From: AP-15 sp963788085
GTDB lineage: Bacteria > Pseudomonadota > Alphaproteobacteria > ATCC43930 > CGMCC-115725
Assembly: GCA_963788085.1 (NCBI GenBank)
Contig: CAWBFS010000058.1
Span: 1-64,000, forward strand
DNA length: 64,000 bases
Reading direction: 5' to 3'
Shown: positions 9,367 to 18,850 of the stretch, piece after piece
Layout: each line of letters opens with the position of its first letter
How positions within the stretch are numbered: the first letter of the stretch is position 1
Program-made: the position numbers and the translations under genes
The notes under the pieces: model-generated
Database searches by the model: none
Seen by the model: the letters and a program-made list of their open reading frames with translations, nothing else
What the model was told of the DNA's origin: nothing

Positions 9367-10743
9367 ATGCCGCGCTATGATTTCGACATGTTTACGATCG
9401 GCGCCGGGTCGGGAGGGGTCGCCAGCTCGCGCCGCGCCGGCAGCTATGGCGCGCGCGTCGCGATCTGCGAGGAGAGCCGGGTCGGCGGCACCTGCGTCAT
9501 CCGCGGCTGCGTGCCGAAGAAGCTGCTCGTCTACGGCGCGCAATTTGCCGATGCCTTTGCCGATGCCGCCGGGTTTGGCTGGACGGTGCCGGTCCCGAGC
9601 TTCGACTGGCCCGCCCTGATCGACGCCAAAGACCGCGAGATCGAGCGGCTGTCGCAGATCTATCGCAACATGCTGAAGAACAGCGGGGTCGAGCTGATCG
9701 AGGGGCGGGGCGTCCTCGTCGATCCGCACACGATCGAGATCGACGGCCGGGCTTACACCGCCGACAAGATCCTGGTCGCCACCGGCTCGCACCCGACGGT
9801 GCCGGACATCCCCGGCATCCAGCATGTGATCTCGTCGAACGAGGCGCTCGACCTGCCCGCCTTGCCACGCCGCATCGTCATCGTCGGCGGCGGCTATATC
9901 GCCGTCGAATTCGCCGGCATATTCAACGGTTTCGGCGCCGAGGTCGTCGAGCTGATCCGCCGCGAGGAGCTCCTCTACGGCTTCGACGACGACATCCGCA
10001 TCGCGTTGGCGCACGAGATGCGCGGCCGCGGCGTCGAGATCCACGCCCGCACGCAGGTCGCGCGGATCGAGAAGCACGACCACGGCTACTCGGTCTACAC
10101 GGCGATCGGCCAGGAGTTTTCGGCCGACGTCGTCATGTACGCGACCGGGCGCAAGCCGAACACTCGGGGGCTGGGTCTCGCCGAGATCGGCGTCGAGACC
10201 ACCGAGAACGGCGCCGTCGTCGTCGACGAATGGTCGTGCAGCAATGTTCCGAACATCTACGCGGTCGGCGACGTCACCGACCGGGTCAATCTGACCCCGG
10301 TCGCGATCGCCGAAGGCCGCGCCGTCGCCGAGACTCTGTTCAACGACAACCCGATCAAGATGGACCACGCCAATGTGCCCTCGGCGGTATTCAGCCAGCC
10401 GCCGATCGGCGCCGTCGGCCTGACCGAAGCGGAGGCGCGCCGGCGTTATGGCGAGGTCGACATCTACAGCGCCCACTTCAAGCCAATGAAGAACACCTTG
10501 TCCGGGCGCGAGGAGCGCACTCTGATGAAGCTCGTCGTCGATGCGCGCAGCGAGCGGGTGCTCGGCTGCCACATGCTCGGCCCCGACGCCCCCGAGATCA
10601 TGCAGGGTCTGGCGATCGCGGTGAAATGCGGCGTCTCGAAACGCATGTTCGACGAGACCGTCGGCATCCACCCGAGCGCCGCCGAGGAATTCGTGACGAT
10701 GCGCGAGAAGGTGGTGCGCCCGACGAAATTGGCGGCGGAGTAG
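9367..10743 (+). CDS. gor: Glutathione-disulfide reductase
   Basis: A 458-residue FAD/NADPH disulfide reductase that regenerates reduced glutathione. The N-terminal FAD site is IGAGSGGVASSRRAG, followed by the redox-active cysteine pair in GGTCVIRGCVPKK. The NAD(P) site is IVIVGGGYIAVEFAGIF with downstream RREELLYGFDDDI, fitting NADPH. The dimer-interface C-terminus has the catalytic HPSAAEEFV. Length matches the family and the frame is intact. It is preceded by a divergent monooxygenase gene and stands as a single transcription unit. Confidence 0.95.
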   Translation: MPRYDFDMFTIGAGSGGVASSRRAGSYGARVAICEESRVGGTCVIRGCVPKKLLVYGAQFADAFADAAGFGWTVPVPSFDWPALIDAKDREIERLSQIYRNMLKNSGVELIEGRGVLVDPHTIEIDGRAYTADKILVATGSHPTVPDIPGIQHVISSNEALDLPALPRRIVIVGGGYIAVEFAGIFNGFGAEVVELIRREELLYGFDDDIRIALAHEMRGRGVEIHARTQVARIEKHDHGYSVYTAIGQEFSADVVMYATGRKPNTRGLGLAEIGVETTENGAVVVDEWSCSNVPNIYAVGDVTDRVNLTPVAIAEGRAVAETLFNDNPIKMDHANVPSAVFSQPPIGAVGLTEAEARRRYGEVDIYSAHFKPMKNTLSGREERTLMKLVVDARSERVLGCHMLGPDAPEIMQGLAIAVKCGVSKRMFDETVGIHPSAAEEFVTMREKVVRPTKLAAE

Positions 10744-10817
10744 GCGAGACCCCGTCTTGAGAAACTTGGAATGGAGGAGCACATTCGCATCATCAATTGC
10801 CTGAGTCGCGTGCCCGC

Positions 10818-10979
10818 ATGCTCCACGTTATGGACTTTCCCCAGAATATTCTGCCCGATCCGTCGCTAATCGACGCGCTGCGCTCGGATCATTTGCCGGC
10901 CGAAGCGCTGAAACTGCTCGCGGGGTGGCTCGATCAAGTTGAAAGAGAATGGCGCGGCTCTGAAGCAGCAAGCGGATAA
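10818..10979 (+). CDS. Small ORF upstream of the Doc module
   Basis: A 53-residue frame beginning MLHVMDFPQNILPDPSLIDA, with an alternative start at 10830. I recognise no family. It overlaps the next frame by 41 bases in a different phase, so it could be an independent small protein of a three-gene module or the true N-terminus of the next gene, separated by a frame change near 10940 to 10975. I cannot decide between these from the sequence alone. Confidence 0.35.
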   Translation: MLHVMDFPQNILPDPSLIDALRSDHLPAEALKLLAGWLDQVEREWRGSEAASG

Positions 10980-11361
10980 GGCATATGAAGAGGCTGCGCG
11001 CAGCAGTCGCGACACTAAGGGTCTTCTGCAACTGGCCGACCTGATTCTTGAAAGCGAGAGAGGGGCTGCAGAGCGACTTTACCCGAGGCTGGAGGCATTC
11101 AAGCAGGTGCTGGGTTCTCCCCCTGAGTTGCACACCCGCGAGGTACAACAATACGTGCAGGAGTTGCATGACACCGCGCTTGCCTGGCTGATGATTTATC
11201 AGAGCCTGCGGGAGAGGCTCCTGAAATTGGCTTCGGAACGCCAGGGTGATACCGGCGGGGTCTTGCGCGCCCGCCCGATCGAGGGGGATATCGACTACGC
11301 GGAGTTGAGCCGCCAGCACATCGCGAGATACCCGAAGATCCGAGCCGCCCTTGCCAAATGA
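10939..11361 (+). CDS. Probable antitoxin partner of Doc
   Basis: A 140-residue, mostly helical, highly charged protein with no obvious DNA-binding motif. It reads KQQADKAYEEAARSSRD near the start and ends IARYPKIRAALAK. The predicted start is TTG (10939), which is weak. Its stop TGA lies inside the beginning of the doc gene (the two overlap by 11 bases), the usual translational coupling of an antitoxin with its toxin. Known Doc antitoxins (Phd) are about 70-80 residues with an AbrB/Phd fold; this one is larger and different, so the antitoxin role is inferred from position only. Confidence 0.55.
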   Translation: MKENGAALKQQADKAYEEAARSSRDTKGLLQLADLILESERGAAERLYPRLEAFKQVLGSPPELHTREVQQYVQELHDTALAWLMIYQSLRERLLKLASERQGDTGGVLRARPIEGDIDYAELSRQHIARYPKIRAALAK

Positions 11362-11743
11362 GCCGAGATGGCTGCCGATAGAGGCGATAATCGAGCACAA
11401 CCGGCTTGAAACAGAGGTTACGGGCGAGCGGCACTTTCTTCGCGATCGCTGGTTGCTCGAAAGCGCATCGGCGCGGCCACGAAACTTCTTTGGCTTCGGG
11501 GAAGAGGACATCGTAGTGCTCGCGGTGGTTCTAATGGCCGGTATTGCGCGGGCGCATGCTTTCGAGCAGGGAAATAAGCGCACTGCCTTCGCAGCAATGC
11601 GGCTATTTCTGCGTGCCAACGGCTATGACACGGCCATCGATGATACGGTCTCATGGGCCGAGGAGGTGATCGCACTGGTCGAGCATCGATCGACCGAGGA
11701 TGATTTCGTTCGGACCATTCGGCCGTTTGTCGTTCCGAGGTAA
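11351..11743 (+). CDS. doc: Doc-type (Fic-fold) toxin
   Basis: A 130-residue Fic/Doc protein. The diagnostic helix is HAFEQGNKRTAFAAMRLFLR, matching HxFxxxNKR; in the family it transfers a phosphate to elongation factor Tu and stops translation. The N-terminal region PRWLPIEAIIEHNRLE fits the death-on-curing subgroup. Translation probably starts at TTG 11351, inside the end of the upstream partner gene; there is no in-frame ATG before the conserved region. Length is normal and the active site is intact, so the toxin should be functional if expressed. Confidence 0.88.
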   Translation: MPNEPRWLPIEAIIEHNRLETEVTGERHFLRDRWLLESASARPRNFFGFGEEDIVVLAVVLMAGIARAHAFEQGNKRTAFAAMRLFLRANGYDTAIDDTVSWAEEVIALVEHRSTEDDFVRTIRPFVVPR

Positions 11744-11886
11744 CCTCCCCGAAATACGCCCACAAGGCGCTTGCCTCGGGCGCACCTTATCGTTAGCGTG
11801 CGGCTATGGAACAAGTTAGGGCCTCGTGCGGCCCCTGCCAGTATACGCGATTTTGGTACCGCCGGTACATGTAGGCGGCCTAGGAT

Positions 11887-11930
11887 CGCGCTTGCGCGTT
11901 TTTCCCGAAGCCGCCCTCCCGAGGCGGCTT
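11887..11930 (+). terminator. Hairpins between doc and DAHP synthase
   Basis: Two adjacent hairpins: a short one, CGCGCTTGCGCG followed by TTTTT (ending 11903), and a stronger one, AAGCCGCC (11908-11915) pairing with GGCGGCTT (11923-11930). They could end the toxin operon or form a leader for the DAHP synthase gene, whose ATG is 70 bases further on. Confidence 0.5.
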
Positions 11931-12000
11931 TCGTGTTTCATGCTCTTGCTGATCCGAATGTCGCCGATGGTGAAGCGGCTTCCAACCTAGGAGGTGATGC

Positions 12001-13429
12001 ATGACCAGAGCGGCCCCTATTGCGGCCAACGGATGGTCCCCCGACAGCTGGCGCGGTCTGCCTATCCGGCAGGTGCCCGGTTATGCGGACGAGGCGGGAC
12101 TCGCCCAAGTCGAGGAGACGTTGCGTCGGTTTCCGCCGCTGGTCTTCGCCGGCGAGGCGCGGCGATTGAAGGAGCGGCTCGCCGCAGTCGCGGCCGGGAA
12201 AGCCTTTTTGCTGCAGGGCGGCGACTGCGCCGAGAGCTTCGCGGAATTCCATCCGAACAACATTCGCGACATGTTCAAGGTGCTGCTGCAGATGGCGGTA
12301 GTGCTGACCTTTGGCGCCGGCTGCCCGGTGGTCAAGCTCGGCCGCCTCGCCGGCCAGTTCGCCAAACCCCGCTCCTCGGACACCGAAACGCAGAACGGCC
12401 GCACGCTGCCGTCCTACCGCGGCGACATCATCAACAGCCTCGAATTCGACGAAAGGGCGCGCGAGCCCGATCCGCAGCGCATGGTGCAGGCCTACAGCCA
12501 ATCCGCCGCGACCCTCAACCTGTTGCGCGCCTTCGCCCAGGGCGGCTACGCCGATCTGCACCGGGTCCACGCCTGGAACCAGGATTTCGTCGCCAACTCG
12601 CCGCAAGGCGAGCGCTACCAGGCGCTCGCCGATCGCCTGACCGAGACATTGGACTTCATGGCGGCCTGCGGACTCAACTCGGAAACCACGCCGCAGATCC
12701 GCGAAACCGAGTTCTATACCTCGCACGAGGCGCTGTTTCTCTCATATGAGGAGGCGCTGACCCGCATCGATTCGACGACCGGCGACTGGTACGACTGCTC
12801 CGCGCATCTGGTATGGCTCGGCGACCGCACGCGGCAGGTCGACGGCGCCCATGCCGAGTTCCTGCGCGGCATCAAGAACCCGATCGGCATGAAATGCGGG
12901 CCGACCCTGGAGCCCGACGATCTGCTGCGGCTGATCGACCGTCTCAACCCCGAGAACGAGCCGGGCCGGCTGACCCTGATCACCCGCATGGGGTCCGACA
13001 AGGTCGAGGCGCGGCTGCCCTGCCTGATCCGCGCCGTCCGGCGCGAGGGCCGCGAGGTCGTGTGGTGCTGCGACCCGATGCACGGCAACACCGTCACCTC
13101 CTCGAACGGGTACAAGACCCGTTCCGTTCGATCGCATCCTCGACGAGCTGCACGGCGCCTTCGCGATCCATGCCGCCGAGGGAAGCTACGGGGGCGGCGT
13201 GCATTTCGAGCTGACCGGGCAGAACGTCACCGAATGCATCGGCGGCTCCCAGGCGATCAGCGAAGCCTCGCTCGCCGAGCGTTATCTCACGCATTGCGAC
13301 CCGCGGCTCAATGCGACACAGGCGCTCGAGCTGGCCTTCGAGATTGCCGAGGCGCTGAAACGCGCGCGGCAGGACAGAGCTAATGGCAACGCGCTCGGTG
13401 CCGCCACCCGGTTCGCTGCGGCCCCTTAA
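12001..13429 (+). CDS. aroG: Class II (plant-type) DAHP synthase, frameshifted
   Basis: 3-deoxy-7-phosphoheptulonate synthase, which joins phosphoenolpyruvate and erythrose 4-phosphate as the first step of the shikimate pathway. Class II signatures are clear: LLQGGDCAESFAEFHPNNI (metal-binding Cys), RVHAWNQDF, FYTSHEALFLSYEEALTR, WLGDRTRQVDGAHAEFLRG and NPIGMKCGP. The frame breaks once near 13115-13125, within KTRPFDRI; the next frame supplies DELHGAFAIHAAEGSYGGG, FELTGQNVTECIGG and the C-terminus. The corrected length, about 475 residues, is normal. An AGGAGG ribosome binding site lies before the ATG. Because this is a biosynthetic gene, I think sequence error more likely than inactivation. 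Symbol usage varies between species. Confidence 0.9.
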
Positions 13430-13434
13430 ACCCG

Positions 13435-13520
13435 CGTCATTGCGAGGAGCAACGCGACGAAGCAATCTCGCCCCAGTTGCGCAAGGCCGTCGAGATTGCT
13501 TCGCTCCGCTCGCAATGACA
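13435..13520. repeat. CGTCATTGCGAG-type palindromic repeat
   Basis: An imperfect inverted repeat between the DAHP synthase and nicotinate phosphoribosyltransferase-like genes: CGTCATTGCGAGGAGCAACG...GAAGCAATCTCG on one arm and CGAGATTGCTTCGCTCCGC...TCGCAATGACA on the other. This matches a REP type widely dispersed in Hyphomicrobiales; a long hairpin in the transcript is expected. Confidence 0.75.
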
Positions 13521-13531
13521 GCATTATATCT

Positions 13532-14650
13532 ATGGACGACCTCGCGGCGCAGACCGACAGCTATTTCTTGAAGACCAAGGCGATCGTCGGGCATTTCGGC
13601 GATCGCCCGGCGACGTACGCCGTGTTCATGCGCCGGCCGGTAATTTCCGCGCCTCGGTTCGCGATCGAGTTTCTCGAAAAGATGGCGTCCGCGCGCGCTC
13701 AGAATTTCAACATCGAGCTCAGTCGCGCCGAGGGGACCTGGATCGGCGCCGGCGATCCCGTGTGTTACGTGACCGGCTCGCTCTTTCATCTCGTCGATCT
13801 CGAAACCGTGCTGCTGCAGAAGATCGGGCCCACTTGCGTCGCCGCCTACAATGCCTACGCGATGTGCGCCGATTTGCCGAAGGTCGCTTTCATGGCGATG
13901 GATGCGCGGCACTGCGCCGGCGCCGAAATGGCGGCGATGATGGCCTACGCCGCTGCCGTCGGCTCGGCGGTGGCGCAGCGCGAAACTGGTGCAATCGGGT
14001 TTGTCGGCTGCGCCGCCGATGCGACCGCCCGGTTTTTCGGGCAGCAGAGGGGTGTCGGGACGATGCCGCACGCGCTGATCGGCTATGCCGGCTCGACGGT
14101 GCGCGCGGCAGAGATGTTCCGCGACGTCTTCCCGAACGAGCCGATGACCGTGCTGATCGACTATTTCGGGCACGAATTGTCGGACGCCGTCGCGGTGGCC
14201 GGGCGCTTCTCGGATCTCGCCGCGGCTGGCCGTCTCGCCGTCCGCATCGATACTCCCGGGAGCCGCTATTGCGAGGGCCTCGACCCTACCCGCTCGTACG
14301 AGGTGCTCGAGCGCCATGCGCCGCATGCGATCCGCGGCTACCGCACCGAGGAGGAACTGCGCCATCTCGTCGGCACCGGGGTATCCGCCGCCGCGATCTG
14401 GCTCTTGCGCCGGACCTTGGACGAGGCCGGGTTCCGCGCGGTCAAGATCGTCGCGAGCTCGGGGTTCGGGCCAGCGAAGTGCCGGATGATGGCTGCCGCA
14501 AATGCGCCGATCGACACGATCGGCACCGGCTCCTACCTGCCCGAGCTGTGGAGCGAGACCTACGCGACGGCCGACATCATCGCTTATGACGGCGTGCCGA
14601 TGGTCAAGGCCGGCCGCGAGTTCCTGCTGCGCAAACGGAAAGACGAATAG
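13532..14650 (+). CDS. Nicotinate phosphoribosyltransferase-like protein
   Basis: A 372-residue protein with the look of the short nicotinate phosphoribosyltransferase group, which turns nicotinate and PRPP into nicotinate mononucleotide for NAD salvage. Supporting parts are TDSYFLKTKAIV near the start, a barrel with VLIDYFGHELSD, RIDTPGSRYCEGLD, IVASSGFGPAKCRMM and IDTIGTGSYLPE. ATG at 13532 was chosen because it begins just before the conserved N-terminus. The gene follows the DAHP synthase with only the palindromic repeat between them. Confidence 0.75.
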   Translation: MDDLAAQTDSYFLKTKAIVGHFGDRPATYAVFMRRPVISAPRFAIEFLEKMASARAQNFNIELSRAEGTWIGAGDPVCYVTGSLFHLVDLETVLLQKIGPTCVAAYNAYAMCADLPKVAFMAMDARHCAGAEMAAMMAYAAAVGSAVAQRETGAIGFVGCAADATARFFGQQRGVGTMPHALIGYAGSTVRAAEMFRDVFPNEPMTVLIDYFGHELSDAVAVAGRFSDLAAAGRLAVRIDTPGSRYCEGLDPTRSYEVLERHAPHAIRGYRTEEELRHLVGTGVSAAAIWLLRRTLDEAGFRAVKIVASSGFGPAKCRMMAAANAPIDTIGTGSYLPELWSETYATADIIAYDGVPMVKAGREFLLRKRKDE

Positions 14651-14779
14651 CGCAGGACAATTTCGGGTCGCTAGGTACAGCTTTCCTGGATGACAAGTTC
14701 GTGCCCCCGCGGCTAGGCTGGCACTATTGGGAACAAGAAGAGCGGAACAAACCGCCCTAGGACGATCTGGGAGGTCGCC

Positions 14780-16192
14780 ATGGCAGAAATTCGCCCGATG
14801 GCCGGGTCCGCGACTACCCGCCAAGGTCACGTTCTCGGACGCAAGCTCGACAGCATTCCGTTCAGCGGCTACCACGTATTGATAATCGCCGTCCTTGCCC
14901 TCGTCGGCTTCATCGAGGGCTACGATCTGGTGATGACCGGCTCGCTCCTGGTGCTCGCCAAGGGCCCGCTGCACCTGACCGACACCGACATCCGTTGGCT
15001 CGCTGTCGGCCCGACCTTCATGCTGTGCATCGGCGGCTTTGCGGCGTCGACGGTATCCGACCACTGGAGCCGCAAGGCGATCATGATGATCGGCGTGATC
15101 GCTACGACATTTTTCACACTGCTGATCCCGCTGGTGCAAACCGCCGAGCAGCTCATCATCGTGCGTCTGCTGACGGGCCTCGGCGCAGGCAGCGCGGTCT
15201 CAGCGGCGTTCCCGATCGCCGCTGAATTGATGCCGGCGCAGCACCGCCGCACTTACGGGGCCATCTATGAGATGGCGCTGGCCGCCTCCTTTACGGTGGT
15301 GCCGTTCATCGGCGGCCTCCTCGCCGGCAACGAATACGCCTTTCGATTTCTGGCATTGCCAGGCGGGCTGGCGATCACCGTCGTGCCGGTGCTGATTTAT
15401 TTCGTGCTCCCGGAAAGCCCGCGCTGGTACCTGCGCAAGGGTCGGCCGCAGGCCGCTGTCGACATCGTCAATCTGATCATCCGTCGCGCCGGCGGCCGGG
15501 TATCGCCGCTGACGGTGGAGGCGCTCGGCGATCACCACGAAGCCGCCCGCGAGCAGCTGCCGCCCTATTGGGCGTTGTTCGCACGTGGTCAAATCCGCTG
15601 GACTACCGTCGGTATTCTGAGCGGCGTGTGCGCCGGGACCGCCTATTTCCTGATTTCGGTGCTGCTGCCGAAGGCGCTGAACGATCAGGGCTTTGCCTTG
15701 AGCGCGAGCTTAGGATTGACCTCTATCGTCTATGCGGCGAGCTTCTTTGGGAAGGGTTTCACCGGCTTCCTGATGGAGATCATCGGGCGGCGTTGGACGA
15801 TCGCTTATGCGCTCACCGGATCGCTGCCGGGCCTCGCACTGATGCTGCTGGCGCATCGCGCGGGGGACTATGCGGGCGTGGCGATGGTCGCGGGAGGGCT
15901 GATCCTCGGCTTCACCGTGCTGTCGGCCTTCACCGCCACCCGCGTCTATCTCTCCGAGCAGTTCCCGACAGCGTTGCGAGGGCGCGGCCAGCCCTTCGGC
16001 GAGTCGACCGCGCGGCTGTTCGCCGGGGTGCTGGCGCCGTTTCTGATGGAACCGCACACCGGCTCGGCGCCGATATTTTTCGGTACGATTTTGGTCGTCG
16101 TGGCAATCGGCGCCTTTATCCCGCTGGTCTTCGGCCGCGAGACTGTCGGCCAGCTCGAAACCGTGACCGAAGGAGTTCCGGCGCTGGCCTGA
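14780..16192 (+). CDS. MFS transporter, sugar/aromatic-acid porter type
   Basis: A 470-residue inner-membrane transporter with about 12 hydrophobic segments. Segment 1 has the acidic GFIEGYDLVMTGSLL pattern seen in aromatic-acid:H+ symporters (AAHS) and related sugar porters. Loop 2-3 has SDHWSRKAIMMIG, and the end of segment 6 has LPESPRWYLRKGRPQAA. The second half repeats the loop signature at EIIGRRWT. The frame is intact, preceded by GGGAGG. A substrate such as an aromatic acid is possible given the ligJ gene earlier in the window, but there is no direct link. Confidence 0.85.
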   Translation: MAEIRPMAGSATTRQGHVLGRKLDSIPFSGYHVLIIAVLALVGFIEGYDLVMTGSLLVLAKGPLHLTDTDIRWLAVGPTFMLCIGGFAASTVSDHWSRKAIMMIGVIATTFFTLLIPLVQTAEQLIIVRLLTGLGAGSAVSAAFPIAAELMPAQHRRTYGAIYEMALAASFTVVPFIGGLLAGNEYAFRFLALPGGLAITVVPVLIYFVLPESPRWYLRKGRPQAAVDIVNLIIRRAGGRVSPLTVEALGDHHEAAREQLPPYWALFARGQIRWTTVGILSGVCAGTAYFLISVLLPKALNDQGFALSASLGLTSIVYAASFFGKGFTGFLMEIIGRRWTIAYALTGSLPGLALMLLAHRAGDYAGVAMVAGGLILGFTVLSAFTATRVYLSEQFPTALRGRGQPFGESTARLFAGVLAPFLMEPHTGSAPIFFGTILVVVAIGAFIPLVFGRETVGQLETVTEGVPALA

Positions 16193-16467
16193 TAGGGGGC
16201 GCGCACTGATGCCGATAGAAAAGGAGACGAGCGCAACTCGCGCCTAGGTAACTGTCACCCGTCCCACGCGAATTTGCCCCGTTACCGTCGCTGTGGCGGG
16301 TTTGACTTTGCATCGGTGAGGGGACTTAAGCATTTGACCACAATTGCCTGCAAAAATTCGTCTGGGTGCGACGACGAGTAGTCAGCCGAGTGGCGCAGGA
16401 TGTGGCACATTAAAGTCGGTGATCGGTAATACGGGGCCGATAGAGGGTGACGTGATCAGATGGGTTG

Positions 16468-17498
16468 ATGCCTCAGACAAACCTTGTCGAACCGCCACCC
16501 GGTGAGATGCGCAAGTCTAACCCAAGGCGGCCGCCCGAGGAGATCGCCGAGCTGCCGCGGCTGCCGGCGCGATTCCTCGAGCCGCAGGGTTTAGCTTGGG
16601 GCAGTTTGCCGCGCCCGATGGCGCAACGCTGCGCTGGGGCCATTTGCCGTCGGCCAATCCCCGCGCCGAATGCGTGATGGTCGGTGGCTTTACCGAGTGC
16701 ATCGAAAAATATTTCGAGACGACGGCCGATCTCGCGGCCCGCGGCCTATCGGTATGGTGTCTCGATTGGCGCGGGCAGGGCGGCTCCGAGCGCCCGCGGC
16801 GCTGGCCGAGCCGGCCGCGCCCGCGCCGCTACGATCGCGACGCGAATGACCTCGCGCTCTTCGCGAATCAACTGCCGCCGCCCCGTCAGCCGCGTCTGCT
16901 GATCGGCCATTCGATGGGCGGCGCAATCGCGCTCGTCTGCCTGCGGCAATCTCCGGGCCTCTTCGACGCGGCGATTTTGTCGGCGCCGATGCTCGGGATC
17001 CGCACCGGGCGCATTCCGCGGCCTGTCGCGCGCTGCATCACCAGCGCTGCGCGCGCCTCGGGTCTCGGCCTCTGCTTCGTTCCCGGAGCGGGCCGTTGGC
17101 GTCCCGATCGCATCCCCTCGCCCGAAATCAGCCGCACCTCGAGCGATCCCGATCGTTGCCGCTTGCAGTATGGCTGGTTTTCGGCGCGCGCCCAGTTGCG
17201 CGTCGATCAGCCGACCTATGCCTGGCTCGACGCGTCGCTTCGCCTGGTGCGGAGAATCAGCCGGCCCGAGTTTCTCCGCGAGATCCGCACGCCGATCCTG
17301 CTCGCCAGCGCGGGGATTGAGTCTTTTGTGGACCCCGCGGCGCACCACCGGGCGGCTAGCCTTTTGCCGCACGGCACCTTGGTTGAATTCCCGGACTCCA
17401 AGCACGAACCGTTTCTCGAGCGCGATCCGATCCGCAATCGTTGGCTCGATGCAATCGACCGGTTTGTCGGAGAGCGCGTCGCGAACGAGGCCGGATGA
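16468..17498 (+). CDS. Alpha/beta hydrolase, monoacylglycerol-lipase-like, frameshifted near start
   Basis: A serine hydrolase of the monoacylglycerol lipase/lysophospholipase type. The core frame (from about 16600) has FAAPDGATLRWGHLP, LDWRGQGGSERPRR, the nucleophile elbow GHSMGGAIALVCL and the catalytic His in DSKHEPFLERDPIRN. Upstream, another frame from 16468 gives LPARFLEPQGLAWGS, which is the normal lead-in of this family; a one-base change near 16600 joins the two. Without it the protein would begin abruptly inside the first strand. The stop overlaps the ATG of the serine protease gene (ATGA), so the two are translationally coupled. Confidence 0.8.
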
Positions 17499-18223
17499 GA
17501 CATCGGCGCCGCCCGGCGTCGGTTATTGCGGCTGCGACACTGCTGTTTGCTACCGGGTCCGTAGCCGCCGAACTCCTGCCGGGTGTCGGTCCCTTCGATC
17601 GGCGTCTCGCGGTCGATGTGCGGCTTCCGCCATGGAACGCGATCGCGAAGGTACAGACAAATATCGCAACCCGCTGCACCGGGGCGCTCGTCGGCCCCGA
17701 CACTGTAATGACCGCGGCCCATTGCCTCTACAACCGCAGAACTCGCGCGCTCCTGGGACCGGGATCGCTACATGTCCTCTTCGGCTACGAGCGGGGCGGC
17801 TATTTCTGGCACACGCAGGTCGTGCGGTACGTGGTCGGCGACGGGTTTGACGGGGCCGAACCGGCGCGACATCCGGGCTCCGACTGGGCGCGGCTCGTGC
17901 TCGCTGAAGCCGTCCCACCGGCGATCGAACCGCTGAGGCTGTCGAAGGAGTTTCCCCTATCGGGAACTGCGGTCGCGCTGCCCGGCTATAATCAGGATCG
18001 AATTCACCTGTTGATGGCCGATACTTCCTGTCAAATTACCGGAATATCGATGATCCGGGGCGAGCGGGTGCTAACTCACGACTGCTCGGCGACTCGCGGC
18101 ACGAGCGGCGGCCCGTTGCTGGCCCGGCGCGGCGATCATTGGGAGGCGGTCGGCATCAACATCGCCGTGACCGCCTCGGCGAATATTGCGCTTCCGGTGG
18201 CAGCTCTCCCGAACGTCCCGTGA
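17495..18223 (+). CDS. Secreted trypsin-like serine protease
   Basis: A 242-residue protein with a signal peptide (basic RHRRRP, hydrophobic VIAAATLLFATG, cleavage after VAA around residue 25). The S1 catalytic triad is visible: His in VMTAAHCLYN, Asp in GSDWARLVL and Ser in GTSGGPLLAR. It should act in the periplasm or outside. The start overlaps the stop of the upstream lipase-like gene, so the pair may work together on extracellular material. The gene converges on actR with 24 bases between the stops. Confidence 0.87.
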   Translation: MRHRRRPASVIAAATLLFATGSVAAELLPGVGPFDRRLAVDVRLPPWNAIAKVQTNIATRCTGALVGPDTVMTAAHCLYNRRTRALLGPGSLHVLFGYERGGYFWHTQVVRYVVGDGFDGAEPARHPGSDWARLVLAEAVPPAIEPLRLSKEFPLSGTAVALPGYNQDRIHLLMADTSCQITGISMIRGERVLTHDCSATRGTSGGPLLARRGDHWEAVGINIAVTASANIALPVAALPNVP

Positions 18224-18247
18224 CCGCGCCCCGCTCAATTTCCCCGC

Positions 18248-18850
18248 TCAGTTTCGGGGCGCGTGTTTCGACAGGATGCGCTGCAGGGTGCGGCGGTGCA
18301 TCTTGAGGCGGCGGGCGGTTTCCGAGACGTTGCGGTCGCACAGCTCGAATACCCGCTGGATGTGCTCCCAGCGCACCCGGTCGGCCGACATCGGGTCCTC
18401 GGGCGGCTCGGGCGTCCCGTCTTCTTGGGCAAGGAGGGCGCGCTCGACCGCGTCGGCATCGGCCGGCTTCGGCAGATAATCGATCGCTCCGGCCTTGACC
18501 GCCGCGACCGCGGTCGCGATGTTGCCATAGCCGGTCAGCATGACGATGCGGGCGCCCGGACGGGCTTGCTGCAATGCGCTGACGACATCGAAGCCACGGC
18601 CGTCACCGAGCCGCATATCGACAACGGCGAAGGCCGGCGGCTGATCGGTCGCCGCGGCGATACCGCCGGCGACGCTGTCGGCGGTCGTCACAACAAATCC
18701 GCGACGCTCCATTGCGCGCGCGAGCCGTTGGCAGAGCGGCGCGTCGTCGTCGACGATCAGCAATGTGCGCTCGGATTCCGGGAGCCCCTGCAGACCCGTA
18801 CAGAGCGTGTCTGTCGCGGAAGGGCAATTCGGTCGGTCGCTAGTCTCCAT
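18248..18850 (-). CDS. actR: Redox response regulator ActR/RegA
   Basis: A 200-residue two-component response regulator. The receiver domain has LLIVDDDAPL (acidic pocket), the phospho-acceptor Asp in AVVDMRLGDG (about residue 78), the Thr in MLTGYGN and Lys in YLPKPADADA. After a proline-rich linker comes the RegA-type Fis-like DNA-binding helix pair NVSETARRLKMHRRTLQRIL, nearly diagnostic of the ActR/RegA/PrrA group that controls photosynthesis, nitrogen and carbon fixation and respiration genes in alphaproteobacteria. It overlaps the end of the sensor gene by a few bases, forming an actS-actR operon. Confidence 0.93.
   Translation of the reverse strand: METSDRPNCPSATDTLCTGLQGLPESERTLLIVDDDAPLCQRLARAMERRGFVVTTADSVAGGIAAATDQPPAFAVVDMRLGDGRGFDVVSALQQARPGARIVMLTGYGNIATAVAAVKAGAIDYLPKPADADAVERALLAQEDGTPEPPEDPMSADRVRWEHIQRVFELCDRNVSETARRLKMHRRTLQRILSKHAPRN

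Noticed and set aside
9292..10782. A 496-codon minus-strand frame opposite gor
   Set aside because: Low-complexity Asp/Arg/Leu-rich sequence, the typical shadow of a GC-rich gene; gor is unambiguous on the other strand.
11888..11903. CGCGCTTGCGCG-TTTTT as a strong terminator by itself
   Set aside because: The stem is only four pairs with a four-base loop, so I merged it with the stronger neighbouring hairpin.
13094..15139. A 681-codon minus-strand frame opposite DAHP synthase, the phosphoribosyltransferase-like gene and the MFS gene
   Set aside because: No protein-like motifs; it mirrors the codon structure of three clear plus-strand genes in GC-rich DNA.
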